Below the pieces are notes generated by a model. That model was not told the origin of the DNA and ran no database searches. It saw only the letters and a program-made list of their open reading frames with translations. A stretch of DNA of 64,000 nucleotides, taken from contig NZ_JAUSUH010000006.1 in the NCBI RefSeq assembly GCF_030813595.1, positions 62,001 to 126,000 of the forward strand. The letters run 5' to 3'. How positions within the stretch are numbered: the first letter of the stretch is position 1; every line of letters begins with the position of its first letter. The position numbers were made by a program, and so were the translations under genes. The DNA comes from Ancylobacter vacuolatus. GTDB taxonomy: Bacteria; Pseudomonadota; Alphaproteobacteria; Rhizobiales; Xanthobacteraceae. Below, piece after piece: positions 9,818 to 18,662 of this stretch.

Positions 9818-10102
9818 TCAGCTCGGGCTGAGCATGCCGAGCGCTTGCATATAGAGGTCGACGATCGCCTCGTGCTCGGCGCGCTGGTCGGCATCCTGCT
9901 TGCGGATCTTCAGGATCTCCCGCAGCGCCTTGGTGTCGAAGCCGGTGCCCTTGGCTTCGGCGAAAACATCCTTGATGTCGTCGGCAATGGTCTTCTTTTC
10001 CTCCTCAAGGCGCTCAATGCGCTCGATGAAGGATTTGAGCTGCTCCTTGGCGAAGCCGGCGGCGGCATCGGACAGGGGCTGGTCGTTCGGAATATCGGAC
10101 AT
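9818..10102 (-). CDS. gapR: GapR family (DUF2312) nucleoid-associated protein
   Basis: GapR of Caulobacter binds overtwisted, AT-rich DNA ahead of polymerases and stimulates topoisomerases. The 94-residue protein matches the family over its whole length: [19 protein letters not shown] (coiled coil), [32 protein letters not shown] and [13 protein letters not shown]. It is the first of a minus-strand group of small genes whose order (DUF1244 and N-formylglutamate amidohydrolase upstream, gapR downstream) looks like a conserved neighbourhood rather than a pathway. No signal peptide; a cytoplasmic DNA-binding role is expected. Confidence 0.93.
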   Translation of the reverse strand: MSDIPNDQPLSDAAAGFAKEQLKSFIERIERLEEEKKTIADDIKDVFAEAKGTGFDTKALREILKIRKQDADQRAEHEAIVDLYMQALGMLSPS

Positions 10103-10296
10103 GTGGTCTCCAGGGCATCGGGCGGGGCCCGGCGTCTAGACGGCAATTCGGGCGGCGATAGGGAGCGCAAGCCGGGCGGGTCGTCAAGGCAAAGGCGCGT
10201 TCCGCTTGCGCCTCGGGGCCGGCTAACCCCGCTATCCACCGGCAATCCACGTCCGTGCGGCGCCCGTGCGTTTCAACTCCGCGTAGCGGCGCGGCC

Positions 10297-10599
10297 TCAA
10301 TGGGCGCCGGGACCGGGGAAGGCGGCCTTCTGCTCGGGCGTGGCCTCGCTCTGGTGGCGCGCCTTCCACTCTTCATAGGGCATGCCGTAGACCGCCTCGC
10401 GGCTCTCGTCCTTGCTCAGCGGCACGGCGCGCTCCTTTGCCGCGTCCAGCAGCCAGTTGGACAGGCAGTTGCGGCAGAAGCCGGCCATGTTCATCAGCTC
10501 GATATTCTGCACGTCGGTGCGCGCCTGCAGATGGGCGACGAGCCGGCGAAAGGCGGCGGCCTCCAGCTCGGTGCGGGTCTTGTCGTCGAGATTGGACAT
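10297..10599 (-). CDS. DUF1244 family protein
   Basis: The 100-residue protein is typical of DUF1244: AAFRRLVAHLQARTDVQNI, ELMNMAGFCRNCLSNWLLDAA and YGMPYEEWKARHQ. The CRNC pair could bind metal, but that is only inference. It starts 27 bases downstream of the N-formylglutamate amidohydrolase stop, so co-transcription is likely. Function in the cell is not established. Confidence 0.9.
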   Translation of the reverse strand: MSNLDDKTRTELEAAAFRRLVAHLQARTDVQNIELMNMAGFCRNCLSNWLLDAAKERAVPLSKDESREAVYGMPYEEWKARHQSEATPEQKAAFPGPGAH

Positions 10600-10625
10600 C
10601 GAAATCTCCCGGGTAGGTCTTCCGG

Positions 10626-11474
10626 TCAGATGGGGGGTACCGGGCCGGTCCGCGAGCCATAGGCCCGCGCTTCATGCAGCTCGGGCCGGGCGAGGATGTC
10701 CGGAAGCAGGCCGGCGAGCCGGTCGGCCCAGGCGCGCTGGCCGTCGACCTCGGCGATCAGGTCCTGGCGGATTTCCAGCAGCGTATTGGCCAGCCCCCTT
10801 AGTGTCGCGTGGCGGAACAGGCAGTCGCCACGCAAGGCTCCGTCATAGGGCTCGTTGTCGCCGACGATGAGGTCGCCCGGCGCCTCCAGCGCGTCGATGA
10901 GCTCGCGGGTGAAGCGCGGGTCGCTGTCCCACAGCACGGCGGCGTGCCAGGGGCGGGCGAGCCCGCGCCACACCGGAGTGAAGCTATGCAGCGAGAGCAG
11001 CACGGGCACGACACCTTGTTCCAGCGCTGATTCGATCTCGGCGTGAATGGCGTCGTGATAGGGACGGTGAAACAGCGCCAGCCTGCGTTCGATCTCTACC
11101 TCGTCGGCATGGCGGTTTCCCGGGATCACCGCGCCATCCGACAGGCGCATGACCAAAGTGGGGTCGTCCTCGCCGCGATTGGGGTCGATCAGCAGGCGCG
11201 AAAACCGCGAGAGCACGGCGGGGCAGCCGAGACGATGCGCCAGCATGCGGGTGACGCCGGCGGCGCCGATATCATAGCCGATATGTCGTTCCAGCTCGGC
11301 CTTGGGCAGGCCGAGCGAGCCATAGCCGGGCGGCAGCGCGTTCGAGGCATGGTCGCACAGCAGGATCAGCCCGGCCGCCAGCGTTCCCGGAACGCGCTCG
11401 AAAGCGGGGAACGGCACCGGGGCGCCGGCGACGCTGTCGGTTGTGGCGGAGTCTTCCGTCGAAAGGCGGCGCAT
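10626..11474 (-). CDS. N-formylglutamate amidohydrolase family protein
   Basis: Members hydrolyse N-formyl-L-glutamate or related N-acyl amino acids (HutG2-like). The 282-residue protein has the family pattern: LILLCDHASNALPPGYG, HIGYDIGAAGVTRMLA, RLLIDPNRGEDDPTLV, FHRPYHDAIHAEI and LLSLHSFTPVW. The CDHAS and HSF segments contribute the expected metal or catalytic residues. No histidine-utilisation genes lie nearby, so a specific role in histidine breakdown cannot be inferred. It heads the group with DUF1244 and gapR and is divergent from the glycerate kinase gene, with about 175 bases between starts. Confidence 0.9.
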   Translation of the reverse strand: MRRLSTEDSATTDSVAGAPVPFPAFERVPGTLAAGLILLCDHASNALPPGYGSLGLPKAELERHIGYDIGAAGVTRMLAHRLGCPAVLSRFSRLLIDPNRGEDDPTLVMRLSDGAVIPGNRHADEVEIERRLALFHRPYHDAIHAEIESALEQGVVPVLLSLHSFTPVWRGLARPWHAAVLWDSDPRFTRELIDALEAPGDLIVGDNEPYDGALRGDCLFRHATLRGLANTLLEIRQDLIAEVDGQRAWADRLAGLLPDILARPELHEARAYGSRTGPVPPI

Positions 11475-11649
11475 AATTGCCCGTGAGCTGAAGCGAAGTG
11501 TTCAAGAGGATATCGACGTGAGCCCTGCCGTGCCATAGGAATACGCCCGTTTCGCGTCGCGCGGCGGGGATTCGCGTTCGCGCGCAATAAGCAATGGCCG
11601 GGCAATGGACCGGCAGGAAGGGCCCCTTCGGGGGGCGGGCAGGGTGGTG

Positions 11650-12942
11650 ATGACTGAGGTTTCGGCGCGTAACTTTCTCGATCGCCTGTTTACCGCTGCC
11701 GTTGCGGCCGCGCATCCGTCCACCTGCCTGCCGCCGGCGCTGCCGCCGCCTCCCGCCCAGGGCCGCCTGATTCTGCTCGCCGCCGGCAAGGCCGCCGGTT
11801 CGATGCTGGAAGTTGCCGAGCGGCATTATCTCGACGAGATGGGCGTCGATCCCGCCCGGCTGGTCGGCATCGGCGTCGCCCGCCATGGCTATGGCCGCCC
11901 CACCCGCCAGCTGGAGATGGTCGAGGCCGGCCATCCCGTACCTGACGCGGCGGGCCTTGCCGGCGCGCAGACGGCGATCGACCTCGCCGCTTCCGCCACG
12001 GCCGACGATCTTGTGCTGGTGCTGCTCTCGGGCGGTGCTTCGGCCAACTGGATCGCCCCTGCCTTTGGCGTCGAACTCGACGACAAGCGGGCGCTGACCC
12101 GCGCGCTGCTGCGTTCGGGCGCCAACATCACCGAGATCAACACGGTGCGGAAGCACCTCTCGCGCATCAAGGGCGGCCGGCTTGCGGCACTGGCCCAGCC
12201 GGCGCGGGTGGTGACGTTGTCGGTTTCCGACGTGCCGGGCGACGACCCGGCCGTGATCGGCTCGGGCCCGACGGTGCCGGACCCGACGACACTCGCCGAG
12301 GCGCGCGACGTGCTCGCCCGCTACCGCATCGACCCGCCGCCTTCCGTTGCGGTGGCGCTGCGCGATCCGGCCAATGAATCGCCCAAGCCCGGCGATCCTG
12401 CCTTTGCCGGTTCCGACTATATTCTGATCTCGCGCCCGGCCGATTCCTTCGTCGCCGCTGAGAAGATCGCCCGCGAGGCCGGCATCGAGCCGGTATTGCT
12501 CGGCGACAATCTTGAGGGCGAGGCCCGCGAGGTGGCGCAGGCGCAGGCGGCCAAGGCCAGGGAACTGAAGGCGGCGGGCCGCAAGGCGGTTTTGCTCTCG
12601 GGCGGCGAACTCACCGTCACCATGCGCGGCCAGGGCCGGGGCGGACCCAACCAGGAATATGCGCTGGCGCTGGCGGTGGCGCTCGAAGGGGCGGCGGGCA
12701 TCTATGCGGTGGCCGGCGATACTGACGGCACCGATGGTGGCGGCGGCGACGCTTCCGACCCCGCTGGCGCCTATGTGATGCCGGACACGCTGGCGCGGGC
12801 GAAGGCTTTGGGTCTCGATCCTGCCGCCTTTCTCGCCAATAACGATTCAACCAGCTTCTTCGAGTCCCTCGGGGATCTGCTCACACCGGGGCCGACCTGC
12901 ACAAACGTCAATGATTTCCGAGCTGTTCTCGTCGACGAGTGA
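11650..12942 (+). CDS. Glycerate 2-kinase (MOFRL/GckA-TtuD family)
   Basis: This family phosphorylates D-glycerate at the 2-position, feeding 2-phosphoglycerate into central metabolism. The N-terminal domain shows LILLAAGKAAGSMLE, VVEAGHPVPD-like MVEAGHPVPDAAG, VLLSGGASANWIAP and NTVRKHLSRIKGGRLA. The C-terminal MOFRL domain shows LLSGGELTVTMRGQGRGGPN and AGDTDGTDGGGGDASD. ATG 11650 (430 residues) follows GGGCAGGG; a longer version beginning at 11605 is possible. The end overlaps the next gene by 32 bases. Confidence 0.92.
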   Translation: MTEVSARNFLDRLFTAAVAAAHPSTCLPPALPPPPAQGRLILLAAGKAAGSMLEVAERHYLDEMGVDPARLVGIGVARHGYGRPTRQLEMVEAGHPVPDAAGLAGAQTAIDLAASATADDLVLVLLSGGASANWIAPAFGVELDDKRALTRALLRSGANITEINTVRKHLSRIKGGRLAALAQPARVVTLSVSDVPGDDPAVIGSGPTVPDPTTLAEARDVLARYRIDPPPSVAVALRDPANESPKPGDPAFAGSDYILISRPADSFVAAEKIAREAGIEPVLLGDNLEGEAREVAQAQAAKARELKAAGRKAVLLSGGELTVTMRGQGRGGPNQEYALALAVALEGAAGIYAVAGDTDGTDGGGGDASDPAGAYVMPDTLARAKALGLDPAAFLANNDSTSFFESLGDLLTPGPTCTNVNDFRAVLVDE

Positions 12943-13489
12943 CACTGTCTCCAGAGGCGCCGCCTCTGGCGCGACCCGTCGGAGCGGCGCGCTGCGGCGC
13001 GCCTTCACTCGCGTCCTGCTGCCGGCCGTGCTGGCGGGGCCGGTTCTCGCCGGGCTGATGCCGGCGCCGGCGGCGGCCGATTTCCGACTGTGCAACCGCT
13101 CCAGCAGCCGGGTCGGCATCGCGCTCGGCTACAAGGACGGCAATGCCTGGTCGACCGAGGGCTGGTGGAACATCGGCGCCAATAGCTGCGAGACGCTGTT
13201 GCGTGGCGATCTGGTGGCGCGGTTCTATTACGTCTACGCCATCGACTATGATCTCGGCGGGGAGTGGTCCGGCAAGGCCTTCATGTGTACCCGCGAGAAG
13301 GAGTTCACCATTCGCGGCATCCAGGACTGCCTGGCGCGCGGCTTCGACCGCACCGGCTTCTTCGAAGTCGACACCCACGAGCAGAAGAGCTGGACCGTCC
13401 AGCTGACCGAGAGCAAGACCTCCCAGGCCGAGGCCGGCGCAGCGCTGCCGCCCGGCGCGCTCGCGCCCTTGCCGCCGCCGCGGCCCTGA
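12911..13489 (+). CDS. Secreted DUF1036 protein
   Basis: The 192-residue protein has a basic leader and a signal peptide (FTRVLLPAVLAGPVLAGLM, cleavage near APAAA-DF). The DUF1036 domain follows: DFRLCNRSSSRVGIALGYKD, WWNIGANSCETLLRGDL, YYVYAIDYDLGGEW, FMCTREKEFTIRGIQDC. Four domain cysteines could form two disulfides in the periplasm. No other start was found downstream of the glycerate kinase stop, so the 32-base overlap seems real. The function of the family is unknown. Confidence 0.88.
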   Translation: MISELFSSTSDTVSRGAASGATRRSGALRRAFTRVLLPAVLAGPVLAGLMPAPAAADFRLCNRSSSRVGIALGYKDGNAWSTEGWWNIGANSCETLLRGDLVARFYYVYAIDYDLGGEWSGKAFMCTREKEFTIRGIQDCLARGFDRTGFFEVDTHEQKSWTVQLTESKTSQAEAGAALPPGALAPLPPPRP

Positions 13490-13535
13490 GTGCGTCGCGA
13501 CAGCATTCTGCGGTCTCTCGCGCCGAGTTTTGCAG

Positions 13536-13570
13536 ACCAGCACCCCGGAGCTAGGCTCCAGGGTGCTGGT
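13536..13570. terminator. Long hairpin between convergent genes
   Basis: ACCAGCACCC (13536-13545) pairs with GGGTGCTGGT (13561-13570), and an inner GGAGC/GCTCC stem follows after one C/A mismatch, around a TAG loop. It sits between the convergent DUF1036 gene and degP. There is no T-run on either side, so it may be a factor-dependent or bidirectional terminator or an RNA-stabilising element. Confidence 0.5.
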
Positions 13571-13625
13571 GTCACAGCAATATCAGGCGAGGTGCCCGGC
13601 GACTGGGCGGATCAGGCGGCGGCGA

Positions 13626-15197
13626 TCACTCGATCGGCAGCGCGGTGAAACGGATCTGCCCCTCGGGATCGGCCACCATCAGCAGGGCTGAGCGGCGGCC
13701 CTCCTTCTTGAGTGCCGCCAGGCGATTTTCCACATCGCCGGGCGTCAAGGTGGCTTCCTGATTGACCTCGACGATGAGGTTGCCTGCCGCGATGCCACGC
13801 TCGGCGGCCACGGAGCCGGCATCGACCGCCATCACCACCACGCCCTTGAGTTCGTCCTTGATCTTGAAGCGGGTACGCAGCTCCGGAGTGATCTCCGCCA
13901 TCTCGACGCCCATGAGCTTGCGGGTCGTCACCGGCGGCGGCGTATCCGGCTTCTGTTCCGGCGTTTCGGCGGCGCTGGGCGCGGCCGTGCCCTCGTCAAG
14001 CCGGCCGACCACCAGCTTCAGCGTCTCCTGCTGGCCCTTGCGGATGACGACGACCTCCACCTCCTTGTCGACCGGGGTGTCAGCAACGATGATCGGCAGG
14101 GCGCGAATGTCGCGTACCTCCTTGCCGTCAAAGCTGACGACGACGTCGCCGGCCTTCAGGCCGCCCTTGGCGGCGGGGCCGTCCTCGTTCACCGAGCCGA
14201 TCAGCGCGCCGCGCGCGCGATCGAGCGAGAGGCTCTCGGCGATTTCCGGCGTGACCTGCTGGATGCGGACCCCGATCCAGCCGCGCCGCGTCTCGCCGAA
14301 CTCCTTGAGCTGGGCGATGATCGGGATGGCGGTGTTGGAAGGCACGGCGAAGCCGATGCCGATGGAGCCGCCGGAGGGCGAGATGATGGCGGTGTTGATG
14401 CCGACCACGTCGCCTTCCATGTTGAACAGCGGGCCGCCGGAATTGCCGCGGTTGATCGCCGCGTCGGTCTGCAGGAAATTGTCGTAGGGGCCGGAATTAA
14501 TGTCGCGGTTGCGGGCGGAGATGACGCCGACGGTGAGCGTCCCGCCGAGGCCGAACGGGTTGCCGATCGCCATCACCCAGTCGCCGACGCGCAGAATGTC
14601 CGAATTGCCGAACTTGACCGCCTTGAGCGGCTTGTCGGGCTCTGGCGTCACCTTGAGCAGTGCAATGTCGATCTTGGTGTCGCGGCCGACGATCTCCGCC
14701 TTCAGCTTCGAGCCGTCGGCGAAATTGGCATAGACCTCGTCGGCATCGGCGATGACGTGGTTGTTGGTGACGATGAAGCCGCTTGCGTCGATGACGAAGC
14801 CCGAGCCCAGCGAGGAGACGCGGCGCGGCGCCTGTTCCTCGCCCTGCTGCTGGCGGCGCTTGAAGAACTCCTCGAAGAACTCCTCGAAAGGCGAGCCTGG
14901 CGGCAGTTCCGGCGTCGGTACGCTGCGCGAGGGGGCGACGGTCTGCGAGGTTGAAATGTTGACCACCGCATCCATGATCAGGGCAGCGGTGTCGGCCACC
15001 GTGTCGGGGCCCTTGGCGGCGGCGGCACGGGCCTCGAGCGGCATCAGGGCCAGCGGTGCGGCAAGGCTGAAGGCAATGAGCGCGGCGGCGAGGCGGCGCG
15101 CCGTGCGGTGCGGCCAGGGGAAGGAAAAGGCCCGTTCCAGGGCAGGAAGCGCGATGTTGGAACGCTTAAGGCCGGGGCCTTCAAGGCAGTTAGTCAT
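13626..15197 (-). CDS. degP: DegP/Do-like periplasmic serine protease
   Basis: An HtrA-family protease for envelope protein quality control. ATG 15197 is strongly supported by AAGGAGG with 6-base spacing; the frame continues upstream to 15293 without support. The 523-residue protein has a signal segment (ARRLAAALIAFSLAAPLALM), an FEEFFEEFFKRRQQQ loop, and a trypsin-like domain with the catalytic triad in VTNNHVIADAD (His), DTKIDIALLKV (Asp) and GNSGGPLF (Ser). Two PDZ domains follow (GWIGVRIQQVTPEIAE... and KLMGVEMAEITPELR...). It lies downstream of hflKC and DUF2065, the usual order in this lineage, which links it to FtsH-related quality control. Confidence 0.95.
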   Translation of the reverse strand: MTNCLEGPGLKRSNIALPALERAFSFPWPHRTARRLAAALIAFSLAAPLALMPLEARAAAAKGPDTVADTAALIMDAVVNISTSQTVAPSRSVPTPELPPGSPFEEFFEEFFKRRQQQGEEQAPRRVSSLGSGFVIDASGFIVTNNHVIADADEVYANFADGSKLKAEIVGRDTKIDIALLKVTPEPDKPLKAVKFGNSDILRVGDWVMAIGNPFGLGGTLTVGVISARNRDINSGPYDNFLQTDAAINRGNSGGPLFNMEGDVVGINTAIISPSGGSIGIGFAVPSNTAIPIIAQLKEFGETRRGWIGVRIQQVTPEIAESLSLDRARGALIGSVNEDGPAAKGGLKAGDVVVSFDGKEVRDIRALPIIVADTPVDKEVEVVVIRKGQQETLKLVVGRLDEGTAAPSAAETPEQKPDTPPPVTTRKLMGVEMAEITPELRTRFKIKDELKGVVVMAVDAGSVAAERGIAAGNLIVEVNQEATLTPGDVENRLAALKKEGRRSALLMVADPEGQIRFTALPIE

Positions 15198-15332
15198 GAA
15201 GCCTCCTTGACGCCGCCACGCGGATCCGGGCGGAACGGCCCGAAATTCATTGGCCGTTGCTTCAGACGCTACCCGCCGCAAGATGCGATGCAAGCCAAAA
15301 GAGCGCGAGGCGGGGCACGCGGCCCCGCCTCT

Positions 15333-15518
15333 TTATCCTCGGATCAGCCAGACGATGGCAAGGCCCAGGATGGCACCGACAATGCCGGCCACCCGCAGGG
15401 GCGAATCGGTCAACTGCGTGATTGCATCGGCGGATCGGCGTACCGCCGCCGGGGCGGCGGCAAGCACCAAGCCTTCGATAACCAGCACGAGGCCGAGCGC
15501 GACGATGAGATCATACAT
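15333..15518 (-). CDS. DUF2065 small membrane protein
   Basis: The 61-residue protein has two hydrophobic helices, MYDLIVALGLVLVIEGLVLA and VAGIVGAILGLAIVWLI, separated by a short polar segment (RRSADAITQLTDSPLR). This is the DUF2065 pattern, and the family is regularly found next to hflC as here (12 bases from hflC). It may be a small inner-membrane partner of the HflKC complex; that is inferred from position only. Confidence 0.85.
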   Translation of the reverse strand: MYDLIVALGLVLVIEGLVLAAAPAAVRRSADAITQLTDSPLRVAGIVGAILGLAIVWLIRG

Positions 15519-15530
15519 CGTCGCGCCGCT

Positions 15531-16466
15531 TTAGTTGGCGGGCGCGAGCGGCGCGGCCGGAGCCGTCGGCGCAGCCGCCGCGCCGGGGGGCGTGGCCGGG
15601 CGAGCCGCCGGATTGCCGAAGAACCGGAAGAACTCCGAATCCGGCGCCAGCAACATACGCGTGTCCGAGCCCTTCAGGGACGCCTCATAGGCCTGCATCG
15701 ACCGATAGAAGTCGAAGAAGCCGCGGTCCTGATTATAGGCCTGCGCGAAGATCTCATTGCGCTGGGCCTCGCCCTCGCCGCGCAGCTGGTCGGCGGTGGC
15801 ATTGGCTTCGGCGACAATGATCGTGGAGTCGCGGTCGGAGCGGGAGCGGATGGTCTGGGCCGCTTCGGCGCCCTGCGCGCGAATCTCGGAGGCTTCGCGC
15901 TGACGCTCGGTCTGCATGCGCTGGAACACCGCCTGGCTGTTGGCCTCCGGCAGGTCGGCGCGACGGATGCGGACATCGATGACATCGATGCCGAAGCCGG
16001 CCGCCTCGCGATTTACCTGGTCGCGAATGCGCGCCATCAGCGCCTCGCGTTGGTCGCGTACCACCTCGATGAAGGTCGATTCGCCAAGCACCCGGCGCAG
16101 CGACGAGTTCAGGATGGTGGCGAGGCGCGAATTGGCCGCGTCGATGGTGCCGACCGACTGATAGAACCGCAGCGGATTGACGATGCGGTAGCGCGCGAAC
16201 GCGTCGACGACGAGACGCTTCTGGTCGGCGGCGATCACCTCCTGCGAGGGATTTTCGAGGTCCAGAATGCGCTTGTCGACGAATATCACGCTGTCGACCA
16301 GCGGGATCTTGGCGTGCAGGCCCGGCTCCTCGATGACCCGGATGGGCTCGCCGAGGCGCAGCACCAGCGCCTGCTGGGTCTGGTAGACGCTGAAAAGGGC
16401 CGAGAACAGGCCGATGAGGACGACGGCGACGAGGACCGCCAGAACGAGACCGAGGCTGTTCCTCAT
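15531..16466 (-). CDS. hflC: HflC, FtsH modulator
   Basis: HflC forms with HflK a large SPFH-domain complex in the inner membrane that encloses and modulates the FtsH protease. The 311-residue protein starts with an N-terminal anchor (LVLAVLVAVVLIGLFSALF). The SPFH domain follows (QALVLRLGEPIRVIEEPGLH, IDVRIRRADLPEANSQAVF) and then a long alanine/glutamate-rich helix (ERQREASEIRAQGAEAAQ). The C-terminus is a Pro/Ala-rich tail. The start overlaps the hflK stop by four bases. Confidence 0.95.
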   Translation of the reverse strand: MRNSLGLVLAVLVAVVLIGLFSALFSVYQTQQALVLRLGEPIRVIEEPGLHAKIPLVDSVIFVDKRILDLENPSQEVIAADQKRLVVDAFARYRIVNPLRFYQSVGTIDAANSRLATILNSSLRRVLGESTFIEVVRDQREALMARIRDQVNREAAGFGIDVIDVRIRRADLPEANSQAVFQRMQTERQREASEIRAQGAEAAQTIRSRSDRDSTIIVAEANATADQLRGEGEAQRNEIFAQAYNQDRGFFDFYRSMQAYEASLKGSDTRMLLAPDSEFFRFFGNPAARPATPPGAAAAPTAPAAPLAPAN

Positions 16467-17617
16467 TTCGCGGCTCCCTGAGCGGCCGCCGGAGCGGTGG
16501 TGCTGCCCGTGAGCGGAGCGAGGGGCAGATAGGGGACGACGCCGGAGGAGCCGCCCGCCGCAGGATCGATGATCACCTTGTCCATTCCGCCGAACACGCG
16601 TTCCATTGTTTCAAGATAGAGGCGCTGGCGCGTGACTTCGGGCGCCTTCTGGTACTCGCCCAGAACGCTGAGGAAGCGCGCCGCCTGGCCTCTTGCCTCG
16701 ATGATCGCCCGTTCCTTGTAGCCCTCGGCACCCTGGGTGATGCGCGCGGCGTCACCTCGGGCTTCCGGCACCACGCGGTTGGCGTAGGCCTGGGCCTCGT
16801 TCTGCAGACGCTCGGCGTCGGCACGCGCCGCCTGGACGTCGCGGAAGGAATCGATCACCTGCGAGGGCGGATCCACCTTCTGCAACTGGACCTGGGTGAT
16901 GAGAACGCCGGCCTTATAGCCGTCCAGCGTGCGCTGCATGAGTTCCTGCACCGCCGTTTCGATGTTCTGGCGGGCGCCGGTGAGGATCGGCTGAATGTTG
17001 GTGCGGCCGACCACCTCGCGCATGGCACTTTCGGCCACGGCCTTGATGGTGCCTTCCGGGTTCTGGACGTTGAACAGGAAGTTGGCGGCTCCGACATCCT
17101 CTGTCGACCCGGCGGCCGCGGGCTTTACCATCCAGAAGACGGCGAAATCGACGTCGACGATGTTCTCGTCGCCGGTCAGCATCAAGCTCTCTTCCGCCAC
17201 ATCGCGCATGGCGGCGCCGCGGCGCGGATCATCGCCGGTACGAATGCCGATATCAATGCGATTGACGCGCGTGACCTGCGGGGTCAGCACGGTCTCGATG
17301 GGATAGGGAAGATGGTAGTTCAGGCCGGGATTTGTGGTCCCGACGAATTTTCCGAAGCGCAGCACCACGCCTTGCTCGTCAGGTTCGACCCTGTAGAAGC
17401 CCGAGAGCAGCCAGACGACGATGGCCAGAGCCACCACCACCACGATGCCCTTGCCGGTGCCGAAGCCGCCCGGTATCGCCGTCCGCAGCTTCTCCTGACC
17501 ACGACGGATCAGATCTTCAAGGTCAGGAGAATTCGGTCCCGACGATTGCGGACCAGTGCCCCAGGGGCCGCGCGGACCACCGCCCCACGGCCCGCCGCTC
17601 TGGTTCTTCCATGACAT
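16463..17617 (-). CDS. hflK: HflK, FtsH modulator
   Basis: This is the partner of HflC. With ATG 17617 the protein has 384 residues: a Gly/Pro/Trp-rich cytosolic N-terminus (GGPWGGGPRGPWGTGPQ) typical of HflK, a membrane helix (GIVVVVALAIVVWLLSGFY), and the SPFH domain (EPDEQGVVLRFGKF, PGLNYHLPYPIETVLTP). A coiled helix follows (AERLQNEAQAYANRVVPEA). The order hflK-hflC-DUF2065-degP indicates a membrane-protein quality-control operon. The frame extends 45 bases upstream, but the Gly-rich start MSWKNQ is the family form. Confidence 0.95.
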   Translation of the reverse strand: MSWKNQSGGPWGGGPRGPWGTGPQSSGPNSPDLEDLIRRGQEKLRTAIPGGFGTGKGIVVVVALAIVVWLLSGFYRVEPDEQGVVLRFGKFVGTTNPGLNYHLPYPIETVLTPQVTRVNRIDIGIRTGDDPRRGAAMRDVAEESLMLTGDENIVDVDFAVFWMVKPAAAGSTEDVGAANFLFNVQNPEGTIKAVAESAMREVVGRTNIQPILTGARQNIETAVQELMQRTLDGYKAGVLITQVQLQKVDPPSQVIDSFRDVQAARADAERLQNEAQAYANRVVPEARGDAARITQGAEGYKERAIIEARGQAARFLSVLGEYQKAPEVTRQRLYLETMERVFGGMDKVIIDPAAGGSSGVVPYLPLAPLTGSTTAPAAAQGAAK

Positions 17618-17797
17618 TCCGCGCCAACTCCGTTTGCGCGCCCGGCTTGTCCGGGCTCGCAAGCGCAGAACCGGCAGACGCCACCGTGCAAGAAAACCCG
17701 CGCCTCGCCGTCCGAACGACGTGACGAGGCGGTTATAGGTGACGAGGCATCAGGTTACAACGCGCCGCCACCTCCCGATATGGGATCTAGTTCGGGT

Positions 17798-18076
17798 TTA
17801 CGCAACGGTAGAGCGCAGGGATCCATTGCGCTCGGAGTGTTCCACCGCCTCGCGGCCGGGCGCGGGGCTGCGGTAATGCGCCAGGACATAAAGCCGGATC
17901 GCCGACGACAGGTTGCCCTGATTGCGTCCGGAATCGATCGAGGCGACGATTTCCGACAAGGTGCTGCGCCGATTGGCGGCAATCTCCTTGAGGGCGTCCC
18001 AGAACTGGTCTTCCAGACTTACACTGGTCTTGTGCCCGGCAATCACGATTGACCGCTTAACCACGGGGCTCTTCAT
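17798..18076 (-). CDS. Ribbon-helix-helix domain protein
   Basis: The 92-residue protein carries an RHH_4-like core: VKRSIVIAGHKTSVSLEDQF (beta strand, then helix A), WDALKEIAANRRSTLSEIVASID, and SSAIRLYVLAHYR. Such proteins are small DNA-binding regulators that act as dimers. It is coupled by an ATGA overlap to the DUF4169 gene upstream; this two-gene arrangement near fumC is a recurrent alphaproteobacterial context. The C-terminal 20 residues are unconserved. Target unknown. Confidence 0.85.
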   Translation of the reverse strand: MKSPVVKRSIVIAGHKTSVSLEDQFWDALKEIAANRRSTLSEIVASIDSGRNQGNLSSAIRLYVLAHYRSPAPGREAVEHSERNGSLRSTVA

Positions 18077-18261
18077 GTCTCGTCCTCTCGTATGCGCCTA
18101 TGCCCTTCAAGCATTTTTTCCTGCTTTCGTTCCTCGGCCGCCTCCAGCTCGCGCTGATACTTTGGACGGCCAAACTCCAAACGCCGGGCGGCGGCGGTTT
18201 GTTCCGCCTGCTCGCGGGCGATCCGCTTGCGATGGCGGTTGAGATTTACGATGTCGCCCAC
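18073..18261 (-). CDS. DUF4169 small basic protein
   Basis: The GTG at 18261 gives 62 residues beginning GDIVNLNRHRKRIAREQAEQ, which is the canonical start of DUF4169. GGAGG lies 9 bases upstream and decides the start; the frame continues upstream to 18348 without family similarity. The rest is highly charged and helical (RRLEFGRPKYQRELEAAEER). It ends with a 4-base overlap onto the ribbon-helix-helix gene. Function is unknown. Confidence 0.87.
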   Translation of the reverse strand: MGDIVNLNRHRKRIAREQAEQTAAARRLEFGRPKYQRELEAAEERKQEKMLEGHRRIREDET

Positions 18262-18662
18262 GGGCGCCGGCCTCCAATGAAAGGGGGACGCAGAATCGGC
18301 GCGTCGGGCTTTATTAGTTCTCTCATAATATCGGTGAAAATGGCTCATTCCAAGAATTTGCAGCTACGTGGTACGCGGCGGCCGTCGCGGGTAGCGCTGG
18401 CTGAAAGCGTTGCGGGTAGCCGGCTGTTGAATGCCGCCGGCGAAATTGCGGTATCAAGGTACGCCATAAACAGGGGCGAGGCCGGCCCTGAAGGGGGTAC
18501 AGGTCACGCAGTTGTGATCTGTGTCCTGGGAACCTTGCGGGAGGCTGGCGTCGGTTCTGCGCCGCATTTCGTCCCTCGGCGCCGCGTGCTAAACCGCCGC
18601 GAGGATCGAGGCCCTCTCACTGGGCCATCTTGACGCACCCGACGTCCGAAAGGCTTTGACCG
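18262..18662. other. Divergent intergenic region DUF4169 / fumC
   Basis: About 400 bases without a supported gene. It must contain promoters for both directions. A possible sigma70-like pair for fumC is TTGCGG near 18445 with CATAAA near 18467, but this is weak. Open frames here on either strand look like shadows. No RNA fold or repeat stood out. Confidence 0.4.
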
